From: Silene latifolia
Lineage: Eukaryota > Streptophyta > Magnoliopsida > Caryophyllales > Caryophyllaceae
NCBI RefSeq assembly: GCF_048544455.1
Contig: NC_133526.1
Coordinates: 4,356,001-4,420,000 of the forward strand
Direction of reading: 5' to 3'
DNA length: 64,000 nucleotides
Position numbers and translations under genes: made by a program. How positions within the stretch are numbered: position 1 is the first letter of the stretch; every line of letters starts with the position of its first letter. The notes below the pieces were generated by a model. That model was given only the letters and a program-made list of their open reading frames with translations. It did not search any database and was not told where the DNA came from. Shown in pieces: positions 46,711-58,512 of the stretch.

Positions 46711-47237
46711 TTATTTTCCTTAGAAAACACTTTTATCATTGATTTTTACATTTATACATTTTGGTTAAGTAATATAACAGTGATTGTTGTGTTACTAATT
46801 ATTTACCGCTAGAAGTTTCTAAATTTAATTCTCATAGTTATAATTTCCAATACTACTAAGACGTATAAGATAGATAAGTGATTATGTAAATGTAGATTTC
46901 AGTTCTCCAAAAATCAAAAGGCGAAATTATTTTCGAATTTTATTTGATATAGGTTGAAGGACAATACGACATTTATTTTCCTTAGAAAACACTTTTATCA
47001 TTGATTTTTACATTTATACATTTTGGTTAAGTAATATAACAGTGATTGTTGTGTTACTAATTATTTACCGCTAGAAGTTTCTAAATTTAATTCTCATAGT
47101 TATAATTTCCAATACTACTAAGACGTATAAGATAGATAAGTGATTATGTAAATGTAGATTTCAGTTCTCCAAAAATCAAAAGGCGAAATTATTTTCGAAT
47201 TTTATTTGATATAGGTTGAAGGACAATACGACATTTA
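46711..47237. repeat. Perfect 262-bp tandem duplication
   Basis: The block starting TTATTTTCCTTAGAAAACAC at 46711 recurs with a period of 262 bp, and I see no mismatch along its length. Noncoding, AT-rich. Confidence 0.9.
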
Positions 47238-47466
47238 GTGTGATCACTTCAATATATTGATTATTATCGTGATTGGCAAGAATCATTTGCGTTAGACACT
47301 GAATGCTTGACTGTTATAATTTTTTTTTTTGTTAATTACAATCATTTAATTAGATTGATTTTCAAGTATGAAATTTACCATGCAATAATTAATTAATCAT
47401 GTTGATGATATTCTATCTATACAGTATTTTATTAATCATAAAATTTGTAAAATTTATTTATATATA

Positions 47467-47497
47467 CCCGTGCAATTTTGCACGGGTTCTAAGCTAG
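47467..47497 (+). mobile_element. Helitron 3' terminus, plus orientation
   Basis: Hairpin CCCGTGCAA..TTGCACGGG (47467-47486), 7 nt, then CTAG followed by T. The matching 5' end is not certain, so the full element length is unknown. Confidence 0.65.
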
Positions 47498-48563
47498 TGA
47501 GTTACATGTGTAAGGATTCCACATTGAAGAATTAGAGAAGAGAATTCCACTATATAAGGCAAGGGGTTACTCCCTCTATTGCCAATTGGTTTTAGAGTGG
47601 AACCCTTCTATGCTTGTATTGTGAATTCTTTCTTCTCCCCGACCCAAATCCGTTATTGAATTTAACAGAAATAACTAATTTCTTGAGAGTTTGTAAAGTC
47701 TACTTGATTCCTTGTTTTAATAAGGGCAAAAGACTTCCTCTGAGGCGCATGAGTATAGAACAGTTTGAGTGATGGCTACACAAATTGTCACATGCTCAAT
47801 CGGTAAACATCTAAGCTAACTTTTTCTGGTCAAACATAATTATCTATTTATATATTATCTGTTTAAAATTGGTTAAATAACACCCAATTTGGATAGATGA
47901 GACAAGTATTGGCAGTTCCTGAACATTCTGTTTTTGTCCCATAATTCTGTTGAACCATTTTAAGTTTAAGATAATTATCTTATAAATGCCTTAAATAAGA
48001 ATTTATGATATGCTAGATTCATAGAATTGTTGTGAACGACTGTATAAATAGAATTGATCTTTCATTGGTTTTTAATCATGCTGATTTCTATCTCATCCTC
48101 AACTTAATATCACTATAGATATAGATATATATGATCTTATATGAAAAAGATTTGATCTTTCATTCCATTAAAATGTGCCATTGTTGTATTTCATACCAAT
48201 GTTTCAAGATAGAGCCATCACACTTTATTTTTGGCTGATATCGAGCAATCACACTCTTGGTTGGCCATTATCCCAACTTGTCACTACCCCTTCCTAATGC
48301 AAATGTAGAAAACTTTACTTACCTATCCCCATACTTACTTGCTATTGCTACGCAGTTCTAGAATTTGATCGAAGGGGATGTTAAATGTATAAGAATTTCT
48401 GATAGTGAAAAATCGAGTCAAAATTTAAAATTTTCTTATTTTTGTAGGCAAAATAGCATAGAATAAAAATTGACCGGTATAAAAATTGAACCTATGATCA
48501 TCTTTCTTTAAGAATTCTATACACGATTACTAGACTAAAACAATTAAATTATCCCTTTATTAC
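47498..48563. other. Intergenic DNA left of the gypsy element
   Basis: AT-rich with no recognised gene. ATTAC at 48559-48563 is the left target duplication of the gypsy element. Confidence 0.45.
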
Positions 48564-49148
48564 TGATGGGGATATTCTCGACCAAATGGTGACCAAGCCA
48601 ACATATCGAAAGCGGTCAAAGATATACACGGCAAGTCAACGGCTTAGACAACCCTAACCAAGCGACTGTCGGCTGTCTCTTGGGTCCCGGCGAGCAACCA
48701 CCAATGGGGCACACATCCGCGAACTCATATCCAAGACCCCTCGGCGGCGAGTCGACAGGCCCGCCGGCCGCCATGGCCCCTCGGCCGAGGGTAGATCGCC
48801 TCTTCCGCCCGCTAGCCACTTGGCCACTTGGCCACTACGTGACAAAAGGTGAAAGTCTATAAATACTCCTCAACTCTCATTGAGGAGAGGATCCACAATT
48901 TAACCTAAGAATCACTATTCATCTGGTAATATCTTCCTTATCTCTCTACAATATATACTTCGCCAAGTAACAACAACTTATCTCTCTAAGTTTACTGACT
49001 TGAGCGTCGGAGTGAGTTCGCTCGGTCCCAAGCCGAGCCCTCGCTTTGTTCATTCTTTGTTTGAGACCGAAAGGAGAAGTAAACCAAAGACGTCATTCTA
49101 CAAGCACGGGTGGTAACAAATAACTGCTCTGGAATTACACCCGGAACA
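48564..49148 (+). repeat. 5' LTR of the Tat-like gypsy element
   Basis: 585 bp. TATAAATA at 48858-48865 is the likely promoter, preceded by three CCACTTGG-type repeats. The first 60 bp differ clearly from the 3' LTR; the rest is close to it. Confidence 0.93.
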
Positions 49149-49240
49149 ATTGGCGCCATCTGTGGGGATCAGATACTAGAAGCTAGACACATTCATTCCC
49201 AAAAAAAAAAAAAAAGAAACCCACCCAAGAAGCTAAGAAG

Positions 49241-50980
49241 ATGTCGAAACAACCAGAGAAGGTATTGGTGGAAAACAAATTCTACCAAGACGACACATTC
49301 CACAACTCGAAATCGAGCGAGTCCCCACCTACCGGCTGTATCAGATTACGATACGACGAACGGGACGCCAAAGGAGCAAGATATGCCGCCCGTCGACCAG
49401 TCACCATCATGGGACATGTGGTTGATGCGGCAAAGAAAGTCGAAGCTACTCCCCGGACATAATTGGTAGTACGCCGGCTCACACCGTCACACCGACAAGA
49501 GCGGCGGAACCCGTCGAGGAGACCAGGGCCCGAATGTGACTCCAAGAGACTTGAACGAGCACCGGAAGAAGGCGACCCCGTCAAGACGCCGGGAGCCCGG
49601 AGCGCTAATGGTAGACCTTAGTCCTTCCCGCACTCGCGGAGGACGGCGCGTCGCCAGCCGCCAACGAGGCACCCCGGAGGAGTAGAAGAAGCCCGACTCA
49701 CCACAGTCGGAGAAGAAGCCCTTCCCGCCACGGGGAGAGGAGCCGGACTAGGGATGTGAGGAGCCGATCGCCGCGTGTCGTTCGACACGTGGTCGGGGCA
49801 CCCCCTCGCGCCTCGTCCTAGATACCCGGTCGACTAAGTCAAGTTGCCACCCATAGCATACAAGGGGGAAGGCGACCCAACCGACCACGTCGAGGCTTAC
49901 GAGTCTCACATGTCGGTCTGGGAACAACCCGATGAGGTTTGGTGCCGAGTCTTCCCAACGACACTGCGTGGGATGGCACAAAGTTGGTACAAGGGGCTAC
50001 CCGACGGGTCGGTATACTGTTACGCCGACCTAAAGGACACGTTCTTAGCCCAATATTCTTGCAACAAGAGGAGGGCCGTTGAGACATCGGACCTCCTCGC
50101 CATCAGACAGGAGGGAGGCGAGTCTCTCCGGAGTTACGTGAAGAGGTTCGACGCCAAGGTTCAGCAGATTCGTGAACTGAACAAATGAACCGGCGGCCTT
50201 CGCGCTAATGAAAGGCCTCCCGAGAGGAGACCTAAAAACGAGCTTATCAAGTGCGGCGGCTGAACTTAGACTCGCCGGAAGTTGGCCGATCAAGCCATAA
50301 AGGTGGAGGACTACCACACAACCTGGGTGGGCCCCAGCGAGGCCGAGCACTCAGAGAGTAAGAGCCGCCGGGAGAACAACCCGGACGAAAGACGCCGTGA
50401 CAGTAATAGGTCACGGTCTGACAGATCCACCAGGAAACAGGACTCGGCGGGCGCCGGGGGGAGTTCAGGACCGAACTACCGGAAATGTTTCAATGGCCAC
50501 ACCCCCTTGGTCGTATCTGCCGCCGAGGTCTTCGCCCTGAGCAAGAACGAGGGTCAGAAGTGGGAAAGGCCTCCCAGGCCGAGGAGTGACGGTGACACGA
50601 GCCAGTACTGCGAGCACCATGGCCACACCGGCCACTTGACTGACGCCTGCCGGCATCTGAAGAATGCCATCGAAGAGCTGATCCGGAAGGGGAGCCTCGG
50701 CAAGTATGTCGCCAAAGGTCAAAAGACTCATGCCGGCGGCTCGAATAAAAAATCCGTCTTCGAACGGATAGGAGTGATCAATGTCGTCATCGGGGGCAAC
50801 GAGAACGGGGGGTCCACTCATGGGCACAAAAGGCACCTGAACGAGCTGTATCAGGCCATCAACTTTGTGCCCAACACAGCGGCCACCGCTTCCAACATCC
50901 CCGATATAACTATTGGGAAGAAGGACTACGAGGGAGTCATCGCCCCTCACAGCGACCCACTTGTAGTCCACTTGGACATA
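49241..50980 (+). pseudogene. Gag of the Tat-like element, broken
   Basis: The likely start is the Met at 49241 (MSKQPEKVLVENKFY). The capsid-like core is open from 49844 to 50188 (DPTDHVEAYESHMSVWEQ, GMAQSWYKGLPDGSV, GGESLRSYVKRFDAKVQQ), then a one-base loss after LNK shifts the frame. A second open part from 50282 carries a charged Arg/Asp tract and a knuckle-like CEHHGHTGHLTDACRHLKNA at about 50608. The stop at 49462 and the shift at 50185 show decay. Confidence 0.8.
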
Positions 50981-51640
50981 TCCAACCACCTGGTCAAGAG
51001 GTGCCTGATTGACACATGCGCCTACACAAACATTATGTTCAGGGAGTGCTTTCTGGGACTCGGCCTGAAGGTTGAGGACTTGACCCCCTGCACCTATCCG
51101 CTGTACAGTTTCTCCGGGGCCGGCCTGGTACCCCTGGGATCAATCGGGACCGCCCGGTGATGTTCGGCGAGGGGAACGCGGCTAGGAATGTCCTAGCTGA
51201 GTTCGTGGTCATTGACGGCTCGTCCTCCTACAACGTTCTCATAGGCCGAGTCACTCTGAGCGAGACCGACGCCGTGATGTCCGTCCGGGCTCTGACACTG
51301 ATGTATGTCTCGGACCGGGGGGAAGCGCATAAGCTCGTCTCCAAGGACGAGAAAGACGAGGTGGTCAACGTCCAGGTATCTGCCAGAGGATGCAACATGC
51401 AATCCCTCAAAGTGGCAAAGAAGTCAGAAAAGGGGAAGAGCCCATCCTTGCAACAGGAGGGCGACTCCATGGATTCAAATATCGGCATGGTCGAGGGAGC
51501 CGAGACCGAAGAGGTGGAAATTGACCCAGGGCGCACCGTGACTATCGGTGTCAACCTGGAGCCAAAATTCAGGGCCGCTCTCCTAGACCTGCTAAGGGAG
51601 AACAAAGACGTCTTCGCCTACTCAGCGGCCGAGATGCCAG
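50981..51640 (+). pseudogene. Protease and linker region of the Tat-like pol
   Basis: The protease active-site segment reads LIDTCAYTNIMF (about 51007-51042), where the family has DTG or DGG followed by a small residue, so the key Gly is Cys here. VIDGSSSYNVLIGRVTLSET follows in the next frame from 51157, past a frame break near 51160. Confidence 0.75.
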
Positions 51641-52400
51641 ACGTGAGCCGGGAGGTAATTGTTCACAAGCTGAACGTACTCCCCACCGCTCGCCCTGTCA
51701 AGCAAAGGATTAGGAACTCCTCAGCCGAAAAAGATGAAGCCATCAAAGCCGAGGTGGATAAATTACTGACGGCGGGCTTTATCATGCCCTGTACGTATCC
51801 TGAATGGTTAGCTAATGTTGTAATGGTGAAGAAGTCGTCGGGGGCGTGGAGGATGTGTGTAGATTTCACCAATCTTAATAAAGCGTGCCCCAAATATTGC
51901 TATCCCTTGCCTCGGATAGATAGTCTAATCGACGCGACGGCAGGCTATACTATGCTGAGCCTGCTGGACGCCTTCTCAGGGTATCATCAGGTATTCATGG
52001 CCGAGGAAGACATGCCCAAATGCGCATTCATCATCGCTAACCCGCACGTACATGTATAAAATGATGCCGTTTGGTTTAAAGAACGCCGGCGCAACTTACA
52101 CAAGACTAGTGGACAAAGTGTTCCAAAATAAAAAAGGGCGAAACATTGAGGCTTACGTCGACGACGCTATTGTAAAAAGCAAGTCCGACAGCGAGCACCT
52201 GGGCGATTTAGACGAGACATTTTGTTCACTAAGAAAATACAAGATGAAGCTCAACCCGATGAAATGCAACTTCGGTGTCCGGGCAGGTAAGTTCCTCGAC
52301 GTACTTGTCAGCGCCAGGGGAATTGATGCCAATCCGCACAAAGTCCGAGCAATCCTGGACTGCCAGAGCCGAGGAATCGAAAAGAGGTTATGATGCTGAC
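51641..52400 (+). pseudogene. Reverse transcriptase of the Tat-like element
   Basis: Visible blocks: EVDKLLTAGFIMPCTYPEWL, GAWRMCVDFTNLNKACPKYC, LLDAFSGYHQVFMAEEDMPK, then, after a small frame change at 52052-52060, YKMMPFGLKNAGATYTRLVD, AYVDDAIVKSK with the catalytic YVDD at about 52155, and LNPMKCNFGVRAGKFL. The catalytic Asp residues remain, but the domain is split between two frames. Confidence 0.9.
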
Positions 52401-53590
52401 CGGGAGGATGGCGGCTCTAGCCCGTTTCATCTCTCGGTCAGCCGACAAGAGCACCCCACTCTTCAAAGTGTTGAAGGGGAATAAGGACTTCAGCTGGGGA
52501 GGAACAGAGCACGCTTTCAAGCAACTAAAAGCTCATCTCCGGACTCTCCCAACCCCGTCCGGACCGATGCTAGGAGACGCGCTATATCTGTATACATAGC
52601 GATTACCTCGGCCACGTCGATCCGTGATCGCCGTCGAGAAGAGGACAAACAAGAAGACCCAATCTACTTTGTCAGCCATACGTTGTTGCCCGCCGAGAGA
52701 AATTACCCGCTGATTGAGAAAGCGACTTTTCTGTCGTCGTTGCGGCAAGGAAACTGAAACCCAACTTCGACGCACATCCCGTGACGGTCTTAACCGACCA
52801 ACCATTGGAGAAAGCATTGGAAAAATTTGAGCAATCCGCCAGGCTCATCAAATGGGCAGTAGAGTTATCCGGCTTCGGCATTCGGTACAAGCCGAGGCCC
52901 TCGATAAAGGGACAGACCGGCGATTTCTGGCCGAGTGCACATACCAAGAGGAGCAAAACCCCCGGAGTATGGGAGGTATACACCGACGGGTCCTCCACGA
53001 CGAACACTCAAGAGCCGGCATACTTATCATCAGCCCAAACGGGGACGAGTTTGAGTATGCCTTGAAATTCACCTTCTCGGCCTCAAACAACGAGTCCGAA
53101 TACGAGGCGGTGATAACCGGAGTCGAGCTAGCTAGGGCTGCCGGGGCAGAGCACATCATTTTGAAAACAGATTCACTATTAGTGGCTAATCAAATCGTAG
53201 GAGAGTACGAAACTCGGACGACGGGATGATGAGATACCCGGAAAGGGTAAAAGCCGATACTTGAAGTTGAAACCCTTCCGGATACAATGTATTCCTGTGT
53301 CGAGAACAATCGAGCCGACGCTCTCTCAAAGCTTGCCAGTTCAACCATCAAGAATATCAGTCGAACCGTGCTGGTGGACATCAGGAATGCCAAAAGCATT
53401 ACTGAGACCGTCGGAATGGTGGGCGACATAGAGGCCGAGACGACGTGGATGACTCCGATAATGAAGTACAAACTGATGAACGAGTTACCGGAGGACCGCA
53501 TTCTCTCACAGAAGCTAAAGAGGATCGCAGCAAGGTACTTGGTGTTTGAAGGAGAATTATACAGGAGGTCCGTGACAAGGCCACTCTTGA
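52401..53590 (+). pseudogene. RNase H region of the Tat-like pol
   Basis: Connection segment SKDKSTPLFKVLKG-like at 52430-52530, then several frame changes. VYTDGSSTTNTQ at about 52977 and SASNNESEYEAVITGVELAR at about 53080 carry the first Asp and the catalytic Glu of RNase H, and LKTDSLLVANQIVGEY the next Asp. NRADALSKLASSTI at about 53310 closes the domain. Confidence 0.85.
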
Positions 53591-53591
53591 A

Positions 53592-54682
53592 GTGTGTCGG
53601 TCCAACCGACGCGGAGCCGAGCATCGACGAGAAATTCACGAAGGCATCTGCGGCCATCACATGGGGGCAAGAACACTAGCCCACAAAGCTCTCCGAGCCG
53701 GCTACTTCTGGCCCACCATGCTTGCGGATTCCAGAGCCAAGACCAAAAAGTGCAACAACTGCCAAATGCATGCTCCGGTGATACATGCGCCATCCCGAGA
53801 CCTGCAGCCGGTACTTAGTCCCCTTCCTTTTGCACAGTGGGGGATGGATCTCCTAGGGCCATTTCCGATGGCATCCGGCGGAAGAAAGTTCTTGATTGTC
53901 GCTGTGGACTACTTCACCAAATGGGTGGAAGCGGTAGCAGTACCTGCGAAGACGACGGCGGCCGTAAGAAAGGTAATCTGGGAAAATGTCATAACTCGTT
54001 TTGGGTTACCCCAGGTCATGGTATTCGACCACGGCCGAGAGTTTTGGAGTGACACAATAATGAGCTGGCTGGAGGAACTCGGTATCAAATTTGCATACTC
54101 CTCCGCCCACCCACAGAGCAACGGACAAAGTGAGGCGGAGGCGGCCTAATAAAACAATCCTCAACGGTTTGAAGAAGACAGTTGAAGACCTAAAGGGAAG
54201 ATGGGCCGATGAACTACCCGGCGTCCTATGGTCCTTCCGAACCACGGAGAAAGAAGCAACGGGGTATCCATTCCACCTAGTCTATGGGTCCGGCGGTCCT
54301 ACCAATTGAAGCAACGGTGCCAACATACAGAACGGCCACCTTTAACCCGGTTGAAAATGAGGAAGGTTTAAGAACCTCCCTAGACCTGGTCGAAGAAAGC
54401 CGAGATACATCACGCCTCAACTTGGCAGTATACCAGAGCCGAATGAAAAGAGCCTACAACCGAAGAGTCCACAAAAGGGACTTAAAAATAGGAGACCTAG
54501 TCCTAAGAAAGTCGGCCGCCACCAACAAAGGAAACATCCATGGTAAACTTACGGCCAACAGGGAGGGCCCCTACAAGGTGGTTGAAGAAATGAGGCCGGG
54601 TACATACCGGCTGACCGACATGGAGGGTGTGCCTCTGATGAGCCATTGGAACACTGACAATCTCAGGAAATACTTTGTGTAG
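53592..54682 (+). pseudogene. Integrase of the Tat-like element
   Basis: HHMGARTLAHKALRAGYFWP and CNNCQMHAP give the HHCC zinc part. The catalytic core has D in WGMDLLGPFPMASGG, D in VMVFDHGREF (usually DNG) and E in SNGQSEAEAA, where a stop ends the frame at 54149. The C-terminal part resumes in other frames (ELPGVLWSFRTTEKEATGYP, then MKRAYNRRVHKRDLKIGDLV, up to WNTDNLRKYFV at 54682). Confidence 0.88.
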
Positions 54683-54829
54683 CGGCGGAGGTGTCCAAAA
54701 CAATTGTTGGCACCCCAACGGATGTTTACATCTAATGAAGAATCACCCAATTTTTCCATCAAAGTGTTCATCCCCTCCGCAGTCGCATCGAGGTAGATGC
54801 CACGGCCCAAGCCGTGCAGTCACCCCAAG

Positions 54830-55066
54830 AATGATGTCGCGCCGTAACCCCTAGTCGCCTCGGCCCGCCGAAGGCCTGGCAGGGGACACAACGGTCGATA
54901 CGCCAAAGAATGCTGTCGCGCCGTAACCCCTAGTCACCTCGGCCCGCCGAAGGCCTGGCAGGGGACACAACGGTCGATACGCCAAAGAATGCTGTCGCGC
55001 CGTAACCCCTAGTCGCCTCGGCCCGCCGAAGGCCTGGCAGGGGACAAAACGGTCGACACGCTAACA
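54830..55066. repeat. Three tandem 79-bp units downstream of integrase
   Basis: Units start at 54830, 54909 and 54988, each with TGTCGCGCCGTAACCCCTAG, CCTCGGCCCGCCGAAGGCCT and GGCAGGGGACA(C/A)AACGGTCGA. They are nearly identical and GC-rich. Confidence 0.9.
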
Positions 55067-55660
55067 TGTTCATAACGGCGGTTGGGAAGCGCAAATCCGA
55101 CGCCTCGGCTAGACCGAGAGTGAAAGAGGAAGCGACCAACACGCTAACATGTTCGAGAAAAAGACGTTAAACGCAGAAAAGACCTCGGCCAAGCCAGAGG
55201 CAAAACAAGCAAACTTTCATTAATGATAAGATTACAAACGAGAAGAATGCAGACGACGGCCGTCCCCATAGGGATAAGCCAAAACACAACCTACCAAAGT
55301 TTTACATAAACAAGGAAAAGAAAAGCAAAAGGTTACAGACATGACATTTGAAGCGCCAAAAGATGGCAGGGAGGAAAGGCTCAGTAGTTGGCCCCGAACG
55401 CCTAAAGCTATCCGAGACGCGGGTGAGTCAGTAAACGACCGCCCGTCTCCCTACGCTGATGTCGCCCACCATCGGCTGCAGCAGCGTCAACTTCGGTGGC
55501 CGCCCCGAGGAAAGCTTGTCATCTCCGCATGCCTTGACCTTTTCAAATTCCTCCTCTTCGCCTCCTTCACCTTGGCATCATAGGCCGCCTTGGCCTCGGC
55601 TATCTGAGCCGCCTTCGCCGCCTCCTCCTTTTCCGCAACCGCTTTTTCAGATCGGCCATC

Positions 55661-57847
55661 TCATCCGAAGTCGTTCAAATTTTTCCCACGGAAGGAGTCT
55701 TCAGAATGAGCCCTCTTGATTGCCTCCCCGGTCGCTTCCTCGGCCCGATCCCGGAATTGAGCGCACGGTCGTGGGAGGATCTTATCTTGAAGCACCTCAA
55801 TATCTTTCTCCCTTTGGGCAAGAACAACCCTAGTGTCCGCGAGTGTCTCCGATCGAGCCTCATACATCCCCTCCATTCTTCCCTTTTGGCAACAACGGCG
55901 TCGTAGCCACCCTTATACCGTCCCGCTCCTCCAAAGAATCGGGCAGGGTGGCATCACGGCCTCAACTATGGCCCTCTCGGCCGAGTGGCGCTTCTCGCTT
56001 CCTCCGCACGCTTCCGAGCAGCAAGGAGGTCAAGCTTAGCTTTCCCGCTTCTCCCTTCGCAGCGAAAGATCAAGCTTAAGCCGTTGGATCGGCCCTAGCC
56101 TGGCCATGGCCATTCTTGCTCCATAATGTAGGAGTCGGCCAACAGTCCACTTCGCCAGCCTCTTGTGTATTCTTGTACCCTCTGCCACAAGCTCGGCGGG
56201 AGAAACCTTCGAAGTCGGAGTCAACGGTGACATTCCCATCACCCGCCTTCTCGTCGTTCTCTAATTGCCGCTCGGTAAGAACGCGGCGAGCGCCGACGCG
56301 GATCTACAAAAACTTTACACGAGCGCATCCACGTCAACATTCATTGACACATCGTAGAGTCTCGTCATCGGGAATGCATAACGAACCAGCTAAGTCGAAC
56401 CACAGGTTAGGTCCGTACTGTCAGGGCCCTCTTAGACGGAGAACCGGGTGAATCTTTCTTTTCACCGCAACGGTAGGCTTCGTGGCTCGTTTCTCTTCTT
56501 CGAAGGAGGAGGGCCCTCCGCAACGGTCACCACCTCCTCGGAGACATCGATGACCTCCACATGCTCCTTCCGGGCCGACAGGTTGAAGAAGGAGTTGGGG
56601 TCGACGTCGTCGCCAACCTGGACGCCGCCTTTGGTTTTCTCTTGACGCACGCCTCCGAGAACCCGTGCTTGATCCGCCGCCGGATCCAAAGTGCCTTCAC
56701 CGCTTATCCATAAGTTCGTTGGGAGCGCTACGATCACGTCCGTCGGCCGAGGGTGCCGCTCAACGACGTTCCCGTCCTTATCAAGCCCTAACCTCTTCAA
56801 GGTCCTCTCGGACAGATCCTGGCCAAACCGGTCTGCAAGAAATCAGACAAGAGTTACATAAAAGAAGTAAAACAAAGCTCTAAAAACAGGAGCATAACAG
56901 GCAAAGATGGGCCTCACACCGACCCGACTCACCCCGGTTGAGGGCCAGATGAGGCCGACGCGGCAAAGCACTCATCCCGAAGAATAATCTGAGTCGGGGC
57001 ACCCATCCTTTCTCAAAGATCAAGCAGACGCCCGCTCCTCATCCGCACCAAGAGGAACCTTACTGGCATCCATCTTGAGTTTACTCTGGGAGACCCATTT
57101 TTCACGCTCCCTCTTACTCTCGCACCGTAAGTTGACTTGGTCTTTGGAAGGACCAAGGGCAGCGGATAGTCATCCGACACTTCGACATACACCCACCGCC
57201 CCTTCCAAATTCTTGCAGGGAAGAAAGCTTATCAACAGAGAGGACGCCTTCCATCTCGCACGCTGTACCACCCCACCTTACCGGGGGTCGATGCCCGAAG
57301 ATGATGAAGCCGGCGGAATAAGTTAACTGTGGGTACCTCCCCCTTAAAAAGACAGAGCCACACGAAGCCAACTATCGTCCTAATGGCCAACGGATGCAGT
57401 TGAGCCACGGCGACGTTCATAGCTTTGATGATGGCCATGACGTATTTATTCAAAGGAAACCGGAGCCCATACTCCAGGTGCCTGATATACACACTAATAT
57501 GACCCGGAGGAGGGCAACAGACCGCCTGACTCTCCCCAGGGATAACAATTTTGTACCCCTCACCGAAGTAGAAATGACCCTCGAAAAGAGTCCCACCGGA
57601 ACAACTGGCGAATTTATTGGTCCAGGCACGGTCAGGACCGGTCATGCACGCCTCACCGTGATCCAGGATATGCGGCCTCTCCTCACCACAAGGAATCCCT
57701 TCCTCACAGTCATCATCAACGTCAGGAGACGGAGACCTAGGGCCCCCAAACCTTATCGGGATGGCGTTTAGTATCTCCTCTTCATCAAGACGCGACGGGG
57801 AACCCCCCTGGCGCAGGCTTACTAGGCCCGGCACCAGCAGAAGACAT
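55661..57847 (-). pseudogene. Antisense extra ORF of the Tat-like element (putative gypsy-type transposon protein domain)
   Basis: On the minus strand a Met at 57847 opens MSSAGAGPSKPAPGG; a one-base shift in a G-run then leads into the long frame 57834-57232 (SPSRLDEEEILNAIPIRFGG). The core QAVCCPPPGHISVYIRHLEY, GLRFPLNKYVMAIIKAM and AQLHPLAIRTIVGFVWLCLF matches the plant domain called putative gypsy-type transposon (Transposase_28). Further frame breaks follow. The C-terminal part near 55876-55661 is charged and helical (LADTRVVLAQREKDIEVLQD), consistent with a coiled coil. Function of this protein is unknown. It is transcribed, if at all, against gag-pol from its own TATA box. Confidence 0.75.
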
Positions 57848-58023
57848 GTTTACAACAAAACTTACAAGTTAAAAAGAGAGGATTTGATTGTTTACCTTGA
57901 AGAGAAATGCTACGCCGGAGTAATGATTCTGAAAGCTAGAGAGAAGTTTCGTCAAAAAGGGCTAGAAAGAAGAAAATTTTTGAGAAAATGAAATTGGTGC
58001 CCAATTTCGTGGATTAATCGCCC

Positions 58024-58031
58024 TATTTATA
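58024..58031 (-). promoter_or_regulatory. TATA box of the antisense ORF
   Basis: CCTATAAATAGGG on the minus strand, about 177 bp upstream of the antisense Met at 57847, in a sequence otherwise without TATA-like motifs. Spacing fits a leader of about 150 nt. Confidence 0.6.
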
Positions 58032-58512
58032 GGGGAGAGCCCATGAAGAAGGACCAATCGGGCTCAGCCCATGAAACGCCAGCCAATCAGCAAACAGACA
58101 CGTGTCAGACATGCAACCACGAAATGTCAATCGTTGCAACAGTTGGACGTCACTCAATGCAACAGTGACCAAGTGTCTTCAACACGCCCCTTCAAATCTC
58201 TCTGCCTATTCATCTTCTTCAACGAACTCCTAAGTATCTACTATCCGCCGGCCACATGATCAACCAAGCTTGTCAGCACCGGATGGGGGCAATCAAAAGC
58301 ACACGGCGCTCGCAACCTCGGTCTCGGCCAGCACCACTTTCTTTTCCACATCGGATGTCCATCACACATCCATGTGGAGGGGGGATATGGTACGGCCTAA
58401 GCAGAGCCACGCCGAGGTAGAAGAGGCCGGGGCAAAAAGTTGTCTTACGCAGAATATACGCTCAACATACATCGGAGCCCATACCACGGCATAGACTACG
58501 CTGGGGGCAAAT

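Noticed and set aside
50465-53660. Long minus-strand ORFs inside the gypsy pol
   Set aside because: They are mirror frames of GC-rich gag-pol codons and show no family motifs, unlike the antisense ORF at 55661-57847.
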